From NCBI GenBank assembly GCA_022793995.1, contig JAAWDY010000043.1, forward strand, positions 1 through 64,000: a DNA stretch of 64,000 bases. Reading direction: 5' to 3'. Shown piece by piece: positions 1-8,739 of this stretch. The notes beneath the pieces were generated by a model that had not been told where the DNA came from, made no database searches, and was given only the letters and a program-made list of their open reading frames with translations. Source of the DNA: Coprococcus sp. (lineage in GTDB: Bacteria; Bacillota; Clostridia; Lachnospirales; Lachnospiraceae). Position numbers and translations under genes: made by a program. The number at the start of each line of letters is the position of its first letter. The stretch's first letter is position 1.

Positions 1-1
1 G

Positions 2-304
2 GTCGATGAGAACGCCACCCGGAAACTTGACCAGCACGACTACCGCAAAAAGTATGACGGGTATGCCAGCCGGTACGCACCCCAAGAGAGCCGGATGGAC
101 AGCCTGGAAAAAGAGCGGGAGAGGAAGGAAATCCAGTATGACATTTTCAGCGGCTTCCTTGCGGGGCTTAGTGAAACGAGGGAACTGCCGGTGGATTTCA
201 ACGAGAGGCTGTTCCACAGGCTTGTGGATTACGCAACGGTCTATTCCGACGGCAGGGTGGTGTTCACTTTCCGCAACGGGGTGGAAGTCAGGACGGAGAT
301 TTAA
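2..304 (+). CDS. C-terminal end of a large serine site-specific recombinase (partial)
   Basis: The frame is open from the left edge and encodes the last 100 residues of a protein whose start lies outside the window. It has a charged, helix-prone stretch (DSLEKERERKE) and ends in a beta-like segment, VYSDGRVVFTFRNGVEV, followed by a few residues and a stop. That ending is typical of the large serine recombinases of Firmicutes mobile elements (TnpX/TndX type), which excise and insert DNA through a catalytic serine in the N-terminal domain, not visible here. The neighbouring AT-rich orphan gene and the broken flavodoxin at 1583 agree with this being one end of an integrated element. The family call rests on the C-terminal pattern only, so a relative with another role cannot be excluded. 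Confidence 0.7.
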   Translation, partial: VDENATRKLDQHDYRKKYDGYASRYAPQESRMDSLEKERERKEIQYDIFSGFLAGLSETRELPVDFNERLFHRLVDYATVYSDGRVVFTFRNGVEVRTEI

Positions 305-499
305 AGAAAGCAGCAGCCGGGGTATCGGGTTTGTGCCAGATGCCTTCGGCCGCTTTTTCTGTGCGTGGAAATAAGGTATTGCTGCGTATGGAAATTTGAA
401 AAGAATTGAGGTATAATTTTGATGTTGGAGGAAGCTAACAAATTTGGAGTTATCGTGATGATTATCTGAATGCTAAATTTACTGAAAAGGAGTGTTGGG

Positions 500-1282
500 A
501 TGGATTTAAAAGAATTTTATTTTCAAAATATTCAAGAGACAGAATATCATTATCGTTTCCATGATTCAATTAAGAATGTTAATAAGATATACAATATTTT
601 TAACGGATATGAGGAAGTAAATGATTATAAATTTGAAATATATGATGAAGAGGAGGCAATAACAAAATTCAGAGAATTATGTCAACCAGAGGTGGAGTTT
701 TCTCGTAGTGAAGAGAAATGTTGGTTTTATCTTATAACGTATTATTTATATAAAATGGGATATGAGATAAAGGAATTTCCTAGATTGCTGGCGAGACCAC
801 CTGTAAATCCTAGTGACTTTACTTATGAAGAAATAAGAAACAGACTTATTGCTCAAGGCGATGATGATAATGGAACCGTTCGATTTGCAGTTAGAAGAAA
901 ATTTATTGCAAGTTTTACATTCAAGCAGAAATCTGATCATATCGATATAGATAATTTGATAAATCAAAAGTTTATTGAAATATCAAATCGACAAGCATCT
1001 TTCAATAATATGAGTACAGATGAAAAGCTTGCAGAGATTGCAAACTTGATAGAAAATTTATTAAAAAAGAATGGAAAGTTTATTACACCAGAATATTCTA
1101 AGATTTGTTTTGATTATATTTCTAATGATATAGTGACAAGCTATAGAAAGAAAATGCATTGCTTTAGGCATGCTACGGATGAAGCAATAGCAGAAAGAAA
1201 TTCTTATTCAGAAGATCAAAAGAACTTCTTTGTTGATTTTGGGTTGACTATTGTTAAAGTAATACATTCGTTATTAAAATGA
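500..1282 (+). CDS. Unrecognised AT-rich cargo protein, 260 aa
   Basis: I do not recognise this protein. I chose the ATG at 500 because AAAAGGAG lies about seven bases upstream; an in-frame ATG at 470 adds ten residues but has no ribosome site. The product (MDLKEFYFQN...) is soluble, with no signal peptide or membrane segment. It is rich in Asn, Ile, Lys and Phe and predicted mainly helical; the last 70 residues contain YRKKMHCFRHATDE and a hydrophobic C-terminal helix. Base composition is clearly more AT-rich than the housekeeping genes to the right, which suggests horizontal transfer. It sits alone between the recombinase end and the broken flavodoxin, a usual place for element cargo such as defence genes. 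That role is a guess from position only. Confidence 0.6.
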   Translation: MDLKEFYFQNIQETEYHYRFHDSIKNVNKIYNIFNGYEEVNDYKFEIYDEEEAITKFRELCQPEVEFSRSEEKCWFYLITYYLYKMGYEIKEFPRLLARPPVNPSDFTYEEIRNRLIAQGDDDNGTVRFAVRRKFIASFTFKQKSDHIDIDNLINQKFIEISNRQASFNNMSTDEKLAEIANLIENLLKKNGKFITPEYSKICFDYISNDIVTSYRKKMHCFRHATDEAIAERNSYSEDQKNFFVDFGLTIVKVIHSLLK

Positions 1283-1375
1283 AGTAGTTTGTATAAAACA
1301 GTCTATAATCCGATTTTATGAACTAATCAAATTTCAGTTTGATTGAAATGGCTACATAAAACTTGTAAAAATCCT

Positions 1376-1563
1376 TTGGGTGCAAAAAATAACGATAGCA
1401 CCTCTGAAAAACAGGCTATCGTTAAATTTTACACTATGGAATATCGAAAGTGCGGCAATTCTAATTCAAAAAACGATAGTCGCTTATGGGTGGGTGCATC
1501 TACCTTTCTGAAAAGTGTTTATTTTAGGGCATTTGCCGTAAATGTAAAAACGATAGCACCCAA
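1376..1563. repeat. Cluster of AACGATAG(CACC) repeats at a mobile-element edge
   Basis: The gap 1283-1582 has no convincing gene. It holds a short motif several times: AACGATAGCACC at 1391-1402, its inverse GCTATCGTT at 1415-1423, AACGATAG at 1472-1479 and AACGATAGCACC at 1549-1560. The direct copies are spaced 81 and 77 bases apart. The outer edges are also inverted: TTGGGTGC near 1376 and GCACCCAA near 1556. The cluster lies just left of the point where flavodoxin homology begins, so it could be a recombinase or accessory-factor binding region at the element end. That role is inferred; only the repeats are seen. Confidence 0.5.
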
Positions 1564-1582
1564 GAAATATTTGTATCAATTT

Positions 1583-1843
1583 GGACACGCAATATGGTGG
1601 GGCGAAGCTCCCCGGATTATGAGTACCTTTGTCGAGAGTTATGATTTTTCCGGCAAGACATTGGCTGCGTTCTGCACTTCCGCAAGCAGCGGGTTTGGTA
1701 GCAGCGATTCGGCCCTGAGGGATGCGGCAGACTCCGCTATATGGCTTGACGGATGTCGTTTCTCCTCAGGTGCGTCAGCGGAAGATGTCATGGAATGGGC
1801 AGACGGACTTGGAATTAACGGAACAGAAAACGGTGTGAAATAG
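1583..1843 (+). pseudogene. 3' remnant of a flavodoxin gene
   Basis: From about 1583 the frame encodes the C-terminal half of a flavodoxin. The IWWGEAPRI motif is the FMN-contacting hydrophobic loop, followed by SYDFSGKTLAAFCTSASSG, the next conserved strand, and a final WLDG / WADGL helix. Flavodoxins carry one FMN and shuttle low-potential electrons; a complete one is about 150-180 aa with a phosphate-binding loop near the N terminus. That first half is absent here. Sequence upstream in the same frame is unrelated and lies in the repeat zone, so no normal start is available. The likely cause is insertion of the element ending at the left, with the 5' half left at its other end outside the window. 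Confidence 0.75.
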
Positions 1844-2072
1844 GCGGCAGAATGGAGAATACTATGCGGCAACCGAAACAAATCATAAAGAGAATTAGGC
1901 ATTGAAGCAAAATATTATTGAAGAGTTTATTTGCAAAGAGGGAGAAAAATATGAATCATGGTTAATTTTTCTGAGGCAGGATTTAACGCCTGCTCAATTG
2001 CATGTCCGGCATCCGTCTGATATGATTGAAGCAGCAGTGGCCGATGCGAGAAAGAAAAGGGAGATGTTTGGG

Positions 2073-3107
2073 ATGCAGTTAGGAGAAGTAATCAGAAAGT
2101 ACAGAAAAGATAAGAATATGACGCAGGAAGAGATGGCGGGAAGACTCGGAGTGACGGCCCCGGCGGTGAATAAATGGGAAAATGGAAATTCCTTTCCGGA
2201 CATTACCCTGCTGGCGCCAATCGCAAGGCTGCTTGGGATTTCTCTGGATACGCTGCTGTCCTTCCGCGAGGAACTGACAGAAAAAGAGATCGCGCAGATC
2301 GTCCGTGAAGTAGACCGACGGCTGAGGGAAGAAACGTACGATGAGGTTTTTAGGCAGGTGAAGAAAACGCTTGCAAAGTATCCGAACAGCGAACAACTAG
2401 CCTGGCAGATGGCGGTGATTCTGGACGCGCAAAGGGGCATACAGGGGATTTCTGATACGGAGGAGTATGAATCTTATATTTATTCTCTATATCTGCGCGT
2501 ATTGAAGAGCAACGACGAAACGATGCGCGGCAGAGCGGCAGACTCTCTCTTTGCTTTTCATATGAGAAAGAAGGAGTACGAGAAGGCACAAGAGGCTCTG
2601 ACATATCTTTCTGAGCAAAACCCGGAACGGAAAAGAAAGCAGGCACAGCTTTACACTGAGATGGGACGGATACAGGAAGCATATAAAGCGTATGAGGAAC
2701 TTCTGTTTGCGAATTACCAGATAATAGATATGACGATTTCTGGGATGTATATGCTGGCAGTAAAAGAACAAGATCTGGAAAAGGCACATATGCTTGCGGA
2801 TAAACAAAGCATGATGGCGCGATGCTTTGATATGGGGCGGTATTATGAGAGTACGAATAAGTTTGATCTTGCCGTACTGGAGAAGGATGCTACGACCGTG
2901 CTTACATTGATGGAGGAAATGCTTTCTGGCATAGGACAGATAGGCAGTTGGACCCGCTCTCCCCTTTATGAGCATATGGGATTTAAAGAGGTGGATCCGA
3001 ATTTTCTAGAAAAGATGGAAGAGAATCTGCGGAATTGTTTCCGTGATGAAGAGAAGTTTGATTTTTTAAAAGATGATGAAAGGTGGCGGAAATTGGCGGG
3101 GTGTTAG
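2073..3107 (+). CDS. XRE-family transcriptional regulator with C-terminal TPR-like region
   Basis: The N-terminal 65 residues form a Cro/CI-type helix-turn-helix: MTQEEMAGRLGVTAPAVNKWENG is the recognition motif region, followed by the usual PDITLLAPIARLLGISLD segment. The remaining 280 residues are helical with repeats of the type EKAQEALTYL...YEELL, suggesting TPR-like helical hairpins that could sense a ligand or peptide. I start at the ATG at 2073, with AAAAGGGAG about ten bases upstream. The same frame is open back to a TTG at 1902, but that extension lacks a good ribosome site and is not part of the XRE family. It sits alone between the flavodoxin remnant and a LacI gene, and its target is unknown. 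Confidence 0.8.
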   Translation: MQLGEVIRKYRKDKNMTQEEMAGRLGVTAPAVNKWENGNSFPDITLLAPIARLLGISLDTLLSFREELTEKEIAQIVREVDRRLREETYDEVFRQVKKTLAKYPNSEQLAWQMAVILDAQRGIQGISDTEEYESYIYSLYLRVLKSNDETMRGRAADSLFAFHMRKKEYEKAQEALTYLSEQNPERKRKQAQLYTEMGRIQEAYKAYEELLFANYQIIDMTISGMYMLAVKEQDLEKAHMLADKQSMMARCFDMGRYYESTNKFDLAVLEKDATTVLTLMEEMLSGIGQIGSWTRSPLYEHMGFKEVDPNFLEKMEENLRNCFRDEEKFDFLKDDERWRKLAGC

Positions 3108-3155
3108 GCTTTCGATTATTAGGGAAAATCTTCTGTATTGTGCCGTAAAGCAAAC

Positions 3156-3184
3156 TTGATATTTGGGGCGATATTCATTATGAT
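3156..3184 (+). promoter_or_regulatory. Sigma-A promoter of the LacI-family gene
   Basis: TTGATA at 3156-3161 is followed after exactly 17 bases by TATGAT at 3179-3184, each one base from consensus. The LacI-type gene starts 88 bases downstream. An ACACTT...AAGTGT inverted repeat between the promoter and the gene could be a leader hairpin or operator half-sites. Confidence 0.6.
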
Positions 3185-3271
3185 AAAAGTGGAAAGTACA
3201 CTTTCTGTAATGGAAGTGTCAAACTATAAATAATGAAAATGTTTAGGAGAAATGAGAAGGGATAAAAAAGA

Positions 3272-4297
3272 ATGGGAATTACGATCAAAGATATTGCAAA
3301 AGAGTGTGGAGTATCGGTGGCAACCGTATCCATGGCATTATCAGATAAGCCTTCAAGGGTTTCGGAAAGCACAAAAAAGAAGGTGCGGGAAATTGCCAAA
3401 AAACATAATTATCGTCCAAACAATGCAGCAGTTAGCCTTGCCAATAAGAGAAGCCGCCTGATAGGAATTGTTTTTAACGATTTGAGGAATACACATATTG
3501 CCTCTCTTTTTATGGCGATCAACGGAGTGTTGGAAAAAAATGGATATTCTCTTGTGTGCCATATTATAAAGAGTGGAAAAAATATCGACATTGACTTGAT
3601 CCGTGACGTTACCGCGGAAAATATAGGCGCGCTTATCTGGGCAAAATCAATCGAAATAAATGATAGAAAAGATGCGGAGTTTTTGAAAAATGTAATGGAG
3701 AGTCTTGGCATTCCGATTATTACAATGGATGAATATGAATTTGACTGTCTGGGAGTAGATGTTTTATTTGATTATGAAAAAGGCGGTTATATGGCGACCA
3801 GACATCTGATCGAGTGTGGACATAGAAGGATCGGATGCGTGGCCGGCAAACAAAGCTTTTATGTCACGATGAAGCGTCTGAACGGATATAAAAAGGCGCT
3901 GGAAGCAAGTGGGATTCCATACGACCCGGATTTGGTGTATTTTGGGGATTATACCATGGAAAGCGGGTATGAGGCATTTTCTCATATATTAGGCCAGAAG
4001 GTAACGGCAATTTTCTCAATGAATGATGAAATGGCGTTTGGAATTTACCGCGCCGCCAGATTATATGGAATTTCTATCCCGGAAGATATTTCGATTGTTG
4101 GTTTTGATAATGTTCCGTTTGCCGATGTGATGCAGACACCGCTTACGACGATCGGGGTTCCTGTGGAAGAGATGGGAAAAAAGGTAGGAGAAAAGGTAGT
4201 TGAGTTGATTGAGAAAAAGGGAGAATCAGAAAAAAGAGAAAAAATTCTGTATTCTCCGAAATTATTGGTAAGAGGAAGTACAAAGACAATTCCCTAA
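3272..4297 (+). CDS. LacI-family transcriptional regulator
   Basis: This 341-residue protein has the full LacI layout. Residues 1-60 form the DNA-binding head: ITIKDIAKECGVSVATVSMA is the helix-turn-helix, followed by the YRPNNAAVSL hinge helix. After it comes a periplasmic-binding-protein-like effector domain starting at RLIGIVFNDLRN, with the typical late motifs FSMNDEMAFG and ISIVGFDNVPFAD. Such proteins repress sugar genes until a sugar binds. The start has AGAAGGG upstream. The gene directly precedes a sugar ABC transporter operon whose leader contains a LacI-like palindrome at 4481, so it very probably controls that operon. The effector sugar cannot be read from the sequence. Confidence 0.92.
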   Translation: MGITIKDIAKECGVSVATVSMALSDKPSRVSESTKKKVREIAKKHNYRPNNAAVSLANKRSRLIGIVFNDLRNTHIASLFMAINGVLEKNGYSLVCHIIKSGKNIDIDLIRDVTAENIGALIWAKSIEINDRKDAEFLKNVMESLGIPIITMDEYEFDCLGVDVLFDYEKGGYMATRHLIECGHRRIGCVAGKQSFYVTMKRLNGYKKALEASGIPYDPDLVYFGDYTMESGYEAFSHILGQKVTAIFSMNDEMAFGIYRAARLYGISIPEDISIVGFDNVPFADVMQTPLTTIGVPVEEMGKKVGEKVVELIEKKGESEKREKILYSPKLLVRGSTKTIP

Positions 4298-4338
4298 GTA
4301 ACAGAACAAAAAAGAAAACATATAAAATCAACAAAGAT

Positions 4339-4369
4339 AAAACGCTTCAACAAAAAGTTGAAGCGTTTT
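4339..4369 (+). terminator. Rho-independent terminator after the LacI gene
   Basis: A perfect 13-bp stem (AAAACGCTTCAAC / GTTGAAGCGTTTT) closes a five-A loop, and the 3' arm ends in TTTT followed by AATTT. It lies 42 bases after the LacI stop and separates the regulator from the transporter operon. Confidence 0.85.
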
Positions 4370-4480
4370 AATTTATGCATTTATGACGAAAATAAAGGAA
4401 ATAGTCACTGAATATTGATATTTATTTGTGTAAATGATATCGTAATTATGTCGAGATGAAGTGGGCAAAAACAAAGATTA

Positions 4481-4495
4481 GTTAAACGGTTTAAC
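4481..4495. promoter_or_regulatory. Putative LacI-type operator of the sugar transporter operon
   Basis: GTTAAACGGTTTAAC is a 15-bp palindrome with 7-base arms around a central G, and it has the central CG step common to LacI-family operators. It ends five bases before the GGAGGAGG ribosome site of the ABC ATPase gene, where a bound repressor would block transcription. The adjacent LacI gene is the obvious binding partner. This is inferred from position and symmetry. Confidence 0.6.
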
Positions 4496-4512
4496 AAAAA
4501 GGAGGAGGTAAA

Positions 4513-6015
4513 GTGGAGAAGGAAACAATTGTCGAACTTCAGAATATTCGGAAAGAGTTTCCTGGTGTAGTTGCTTTGGATAATGTGAATATGAAGATAC
4601 GAGCTTCAGAAGTCCATGCACTTGTAGGAGAGAACGGAGCCGGAAAATCGACATTAATGAAGAGCTTGTCCGGTACATACTCGAACTACGGCGGAGCTGT
4701 AATCTGCAGAGGCGAAGAAATCCATATGAAATGTGAAAAAGATGCATTTCAATATGGAATTTCGATTATTGCACAGGAGTTAAACTATGTTCCAGAATTA
4801 AGCATTGCAGAAAATTTGTTTCTGGGACGTGAACCAAAAAGAGGGAAGATCTTTGTAAATAAGGCAGAACGGCTAAAGGAAACCCAGAGATTACTTGATG
4901 AAATGGGGCTTGATTATGATCCAAAGGAGAAAATGGGGAATCTGAATGTAGCGCAGCGTCAGATGATCGAGATTTTGAAATCTTTATCGCGGGACAGCAG
5001 AGTGATCATCATGGATGAACCTACGTCTGCACTGACCTCAAAGGAATCCGAGATTCTTTTTGGCAAGGTAAATGAATTAAAACAAAAAGGGGTTGCATTT
5101 GTCTTCATATCGCACCGTTTGGAAGAAGTATTTGAATTATGCGACAGCTATACAGTGTTAAGAGATGGAAAATGGATTGCATCTGGAGATATAAAAGATG
5201 TAGATACCGATAAATTGATTGCAATGATGGTTGGACGTGACATAAAAGATATTTATCCACCGATTCCGGAAGTTGGTAAAGAAATTCGTCTTGAAATTAA
5301 AAATCTTGGAAGAACCGATGTGTTCCATAAAGTTTCATTCCAGGTTCATAAAGGGGAAATCTTTGGTTTGGCCGGAATGGTAGGCGCAGGGAGAAGCGAA
5401 ATTGTCGAAACTCTTTTTGGACTTGCAAGAGCAAACGAAGGAGAAATTGTACTGGATGGAACACCGATCCGAATCCGTTCTGTAAAAGATGCGATTGAGA
5501 ATGGAATTGCAATGGTAACAGAAGACAGAAGATCTTATGGATTTGTAGGTGTCAGATCAATCAGCGATAATATCATTCTTCCAAATGGCGGCTTATTTGC
5601 AAAAGGAGGCCTTTGGGATAAGAAAAAAGTACAGATGGAAGTGGAAAAGATCTGTAAAAGATTATCCGTAAAAGCGCCTGACGCAAATACACTGGTGGGA
5701 AATTTAAGCGGTGGAAATCAGCAGAAAGTAGTACTTGCAAAATGGCTGGTAAGAAATATCAAACTTTTGATTCTGGATGAGCCAACCAGAGGAATCGACG
5801 TAGGCGCAAAGCAGGAAATCTATTCTCTGATAACAGAATTTGCAAAGCAGGGACTAGCAATTATTCTGATTTCATCTGATATGCCGGAGGTATTGTCAAT
5901 GAGTCACCGGGTCGGCGTTGTCGGCGGCGGAAGAAGGCTTGGAGTTCTGGAGCGGAATGAAATTTCGCAAAATAAGATTATGAAGATGATTGTGGAGACA
6001 AAAGACAGTGAATAA
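4513..6015 (+). CDS. Sugar ABC transporter ATP-binding protein (RbsA/MglA type)
   Basis: This 500-residue protein has two fused ABC domains, as in ribose/galactose/xylose importers. Domain 1 has the Walker A GENGAGKST near residue 40 and Walker B VIIMDEPTSAL near 165. Domain 2 has a degenerate P loop (GMVGAGRSE), the signature LSGGNQQKVVLAKWL near 400 and Walker B LLILDEPTRGID. Having one strict and one degenerate P loop is normal for this subfamily. It would energise import of a mono- or pentose sugar with the permease at 6008. The start is GTG, preceded closely by GGAGGAGG. The binding-protein gene of the operon is lost (see 6999), so the transporter is probably not functional unless another binding protein substitutes. 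Confidence 0.93.
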   Translation: MEKETIVELQNIRKEFPGVVALDNVNMKIRASEVHALVGENGAGKSTLMKSLSGTYSNYGGAVICRGEEIHMKCEKDAFQYGISIIAQELNYVPELSIAENLFLGREPKRGKIFVNKAERLKETQRLLDEMGLDYDPKEKMGNLNVAQRQMIEILKSLSRDSRVIIMDEPTSALTSKESEILFGKVNELKQKGVAFVFISHRLEEVFELCDSYTVLRDGKWIASGDIKDVDTDKLIAMMVGRDIKDIYPPIPEVGKEIRLEIKNLGRTDVFHKVSFQVHKGEIFGLAGMVGAGRSEIVETLFGLARANEGEIVLDGTPIRIRSVKDAIENGIAMVTEDRRSYGFVGVRSISDNIILPNGGLFAKGGLWDKKKVQMEVEKICKRLSVKAPDANTLVGNLSGGNQQKVVLAKWLVRNIKLLILDEPTRGIDVGAKQEIYSLITEFAKQGLAIILISSDMPEVLSMSHRVGVVGGGRRLGVLERNEISQNKIMKMIVETKDSE

Positions 6016-6964
6016 GAAAAAGGTATTATCGTCAGGTGAGCTATATAGGAAATATGGAATCGTAATTATTATGATTATTTTGTTTATTGCATCAGCGATA
6101 ATCAATCATAATTTCCTGAAGCCGCAGAACCTGGTCAATATTTTAAAACAGATTTCAGTTGTAACAATTATTGCATGTGGTGAAACAATGCTGATCGTCG
6201 CGGGGATGATCGACTTGTCGGCAGGATTTTTGTGTACGACTTCAGCCTGTGTTGCGGCAGGAGTTCTTGCATCAACAGGACATTTATCACTTGCACTTTT
6301 GGCTGGTATTGTGATTGGCTGTGTATGCGGATGGATTAATGGTTTCCTGATTACCTACTACAAACTGCAGCCATTCATCGCTACGCTGGCAATGACCTAT
6401 GTATTAAAAGGTATCGTTCAGTTATACACCAATGGGCAGACAATTGGCGGGGTTGAGAAAGCAAGATTTTTGGGACATGGTTCGATTTGCGGCATCCCGA
6501 TTCCGGTCATTCTCATGCTTCTCTCGGTGCTTGTGATTGCCATTGTGATGAAAACAACAAAATTTGGAACTTGCATTTATGCGATTGGAGGAAATGAACA
6601 GGCAACCATCGCATCTGGAATCAATACAAACAGAATGAAGCGTCTGATTTTCACGCTCAGCGGGACTCTGACAGGATTTGCAGGAGTGGTGCTGATGGCA
6701 AGACTTATGGCGGGTATGCCTTCCGTTGGTGAGGGATATGAATTTGATGCGATCACGGCTGTTATTGTCGGCGGCACCAGTTTCCTTGGAGGAACCGGAA
6801 CAGTAACGGGTGCGCTTATTGGTTCAATCATCGTAGGTCTTATCAACAATATCTTGAACCTGCTTCATGTATCTACACAGTATCAGTTAATTGTAAAAGG
6901 TCTTCTGATCGCGATTGCGGTTATTATTGATATCAAAACAAAAGAAAACAAAAAGAGTAAATAA
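6008..6964 (+). CDS. Sugar ABC transporter permease (RbsC type)
   Basis: This is an integral membrane protein of about 318 residues with eight to ten hydrophobic segments. It has the family's central motif region, ...EFDAITAVIVGGTSFLGG, which in RbsC-type permeases lies in the cytoplasmic loop that contacts the ATPase. The GTG at 6008 is the best start: TGGAGA lies ten bases upstream and the start overlaps the ATPase stop, indicating translational coupling. A TTG at 5990 is an alternative that adds six residues. The protein would form the membrane channel with the ATPase at 4513. The gene ends 35 bases before the remnant of the substrate-binding-protein gene. Confidence 0.92.
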   Translation: MNKKKVLSSGELYRKYGIVIIMIILFIASAIINHNFLKPQNLVNILKQISVVTIIACGETMLIVAGMIDLSAGFLCTTSACVAAGVLASTGHLSLALLAGIVIGCVCGWINGFLITYYKLQPFIATLAMTYVLKGIVQLYTNGQTIGGVEKARFLGHGSICGIPIPVILMLLSVLVIAIVMKTTKFGTCIYAIGGNEQATIASGINTNRMKRLIFTLSGTLTGFAGVVLMARLMAGMPSVGEGYEFDAITAVIVGGTSFLGGTGTVTGALIGSIIVGLINNILNLLHVSTQYQLIVKGLLIAIAVIIDIKTKENKKSK

Positions 6965-6998
6965 AAAAAGAAAATAATAAAAGAAAAGAAGAAAAACA

Positions 6999-7030
6999 AT
7001 GAAAAAAAGATTACTCTCAATTTTAATGGC
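6999..7030 (+). pseudogene. Start of a lost sugar-binding protein gene (signal-peptide stub)
   Basis: An ATG at 6999 encodes MKKRLLSILMA, the beginning of a lipoprotein-type signal peptide, exactly where the binding protein of an RbsA/RbsC operon is expected. After about 11 codons the sequence changes to the GH3 coding sequence in another frame, so this reading frame stops within about 30 residues. The rest of the binding protein is missing. I infer a deletion with its endpoint near 7030. Confidence 0.6.
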
Positions 7031-8652
7031 GACAAATTGGGATTTCAGGGTTTCGTCGTTTCCGATTATCTGGCGCTTGACAGGCTGGTAGATCCATTTG
7101 CTGTCGCGGAAAATTTTGAAGAAGCAGGAATACGTGCGATTCAGGCAGGACTGGATGTGGAATATCCAAGATCAAAAGAATTCAGCTACAAAATGAAAGA
7201 ATCAGTAGAGAGTGGAAGGCTGCCGAAGGATACAATCGATTAGGCGGTAAGACGTGTGCTGACCCAGAAATTTGAACTTGGCTTGTTTGAAAATCCATAT
7301 CCGGATGTGCAAAAGCTGAAAACACATCTTCATCTCAAAACTACAGACGAATTAAATGAAAAAATTGCGGCGGAAAGTTTTATTCTGCTAAAGAATGAAA
7401 ATAAAACGCTTCCGCTTTCTAAAAAAATGAAAAAAATCGCCGTGATCGGACCTCATGCAGACAATATCAGAAGTCTTTTCGGAACATTTTCCTATCCGGT
7501 AGCGCTTGATATGTTCATGTCAAGAGAAGAAGATGGACAGGGGGTTGAAGAACCAGGATTGATTATATATGATATCGAGCAGAAATACACAGGAGAAGTG
7601 CGTGAAGTATCGCCGCGGGTAAACCGTAAGATTCAAGAAGAATTTCCAAATTCGAGGACACTGTATGCGGCCTTGCAAGAATATCTTCCAGAGGCGGAAG
7701 TGATTTATGCACAGGGAATCAACTGCGCAGGAGAAAATATAGGCGGTATGGAAGAGGCGCTTCGCGCGGCGGCGCAGGCAGACGTCGTCCTTTTAACAAT
7801 CGGCGGCAAAAATGGCTGGGGCGCCACTTCGACGGTAGGAGAAGGCGTGGATTCCACTAACATTGATCTGCCGGGGCATCAGGAAGAGTTTGCAAGAAAA
7901 GTATATAATCTTCATAAAAAACGGTTGCTCTTCATTATGATGGAAGACCTCTCTCGAATGAGTTTGTAGCTTCTCATTTTGATGCAGTCATGGAAGTATG
8001 GCAGCCGGGAGATTATGGAAGTCAGGCATTGTGCAAAGTGTTGTTTGGAGAACAATCGCCGTCAGGACATCTTCCGATTACGGCGGCGAGAAATGTAGGG
8101 CAGCTTCCAGTGTATTATGGCCTTCCAAGGGGAAGCGGCTATGTTTCAGCAGGACATACGGGAATGATCCGTAATAAAAACGGTTATATCAATGATACCG
8201 CAGAGCCTTTGTATTACTTTGGACATGGACTGAGTTATACCGAATTTACATATTCTGATTTGCAGATAGATGAGAAAAAGATAGATCCAGATGATACGGT
8301 CAAGATCACTTTTAAAGTGAAAAATACGGGTGATTTTGATGGGGCGGAAGTAGCTCAGTTGTATTTTTCTGATACAGTTGCTTCGATGGTGAGACCGACA
8401 AAAGAGCTGGCAGGTTTTGCAAGAATATTCCTGAAAAAGGGAGAAGAAAAGAAGCTAGTCTTTGAAATCAGGGCCTCGCAGTTTGCATTCCTTGATGAGA
8501 AAATGAAATGGAAAGTTGAAAAAGGCGACATGGATTTCTTTATAGGCTCTTCCTGCGAAGATATCAGACTTTTTGATCGTATCAGCATTTCGGAAAACCG
8601 GTATGTGGATGGAAAAACACGTGGATTTTATGCAAAAGCAGATATTTGTTAG
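7031..8652 (+). pseudogene. Decayed glycoside hydrolase family 3 (beta-glucosidase/xylosidase) gene
   Basis: Homology begins inside the family at DKLGFQGFVVSDY, which contains the catalytic nucleophile Asp of the GH3 barrel; the roughly 250 residues that should precede it are missing. The frame has a TAG stop at 7241-7243. It then continues through the second domain (ESFILLKNENKTLPL, IAVIGPHADN, NIDLPGHQEEF), shifts frame near 7942, and resumes as GRPLSNEFVASHFDAVMEVWQPGD to a C-terminal fibronectin-III-like domain (VKNTGDFDGAEVAQLYF) ending at 8652. GH3 enzymes release terminal glucose or xylose from oligosaccharides, fitting an operon for import and cleavage of plant sugars. With its start lost, one stop and one frameshift, it cannot make an active enzyme. 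Confidence 0.88.
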
Positions 8653-8702
8653 GAAAGACAGCGATTGTGAAGTTTACAGAAGGATATTCAAAGGAAAGGA
8701 AG

Positions 8703-8730
8703 AGGGTCATTTCGCTTCTGAAATGACCCT
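8703..8730. repeat. Perfect 11-bp inverted repeat between two pseudogenes
   Basis: AGGGTCATTTC and GAAATGACCCT flank a six-base loop. No T-run follows on either strand, so it is not a standard terminator. It may be an mRNA-processing or stabilising hairpin from the former operon. Confidence 0.4.
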
Positions 8731-8739
8731 GCAAGGAAA

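Noticed and set aside
1902..2072. Upstream extension of the XRE protein from a TTG
   Set aside because: It is open in frame but has no good ribosome site, and the helix-turn-helix start at 2073 has one. Part of it could be a remnant of another gene, but nothing recognisable is seen.
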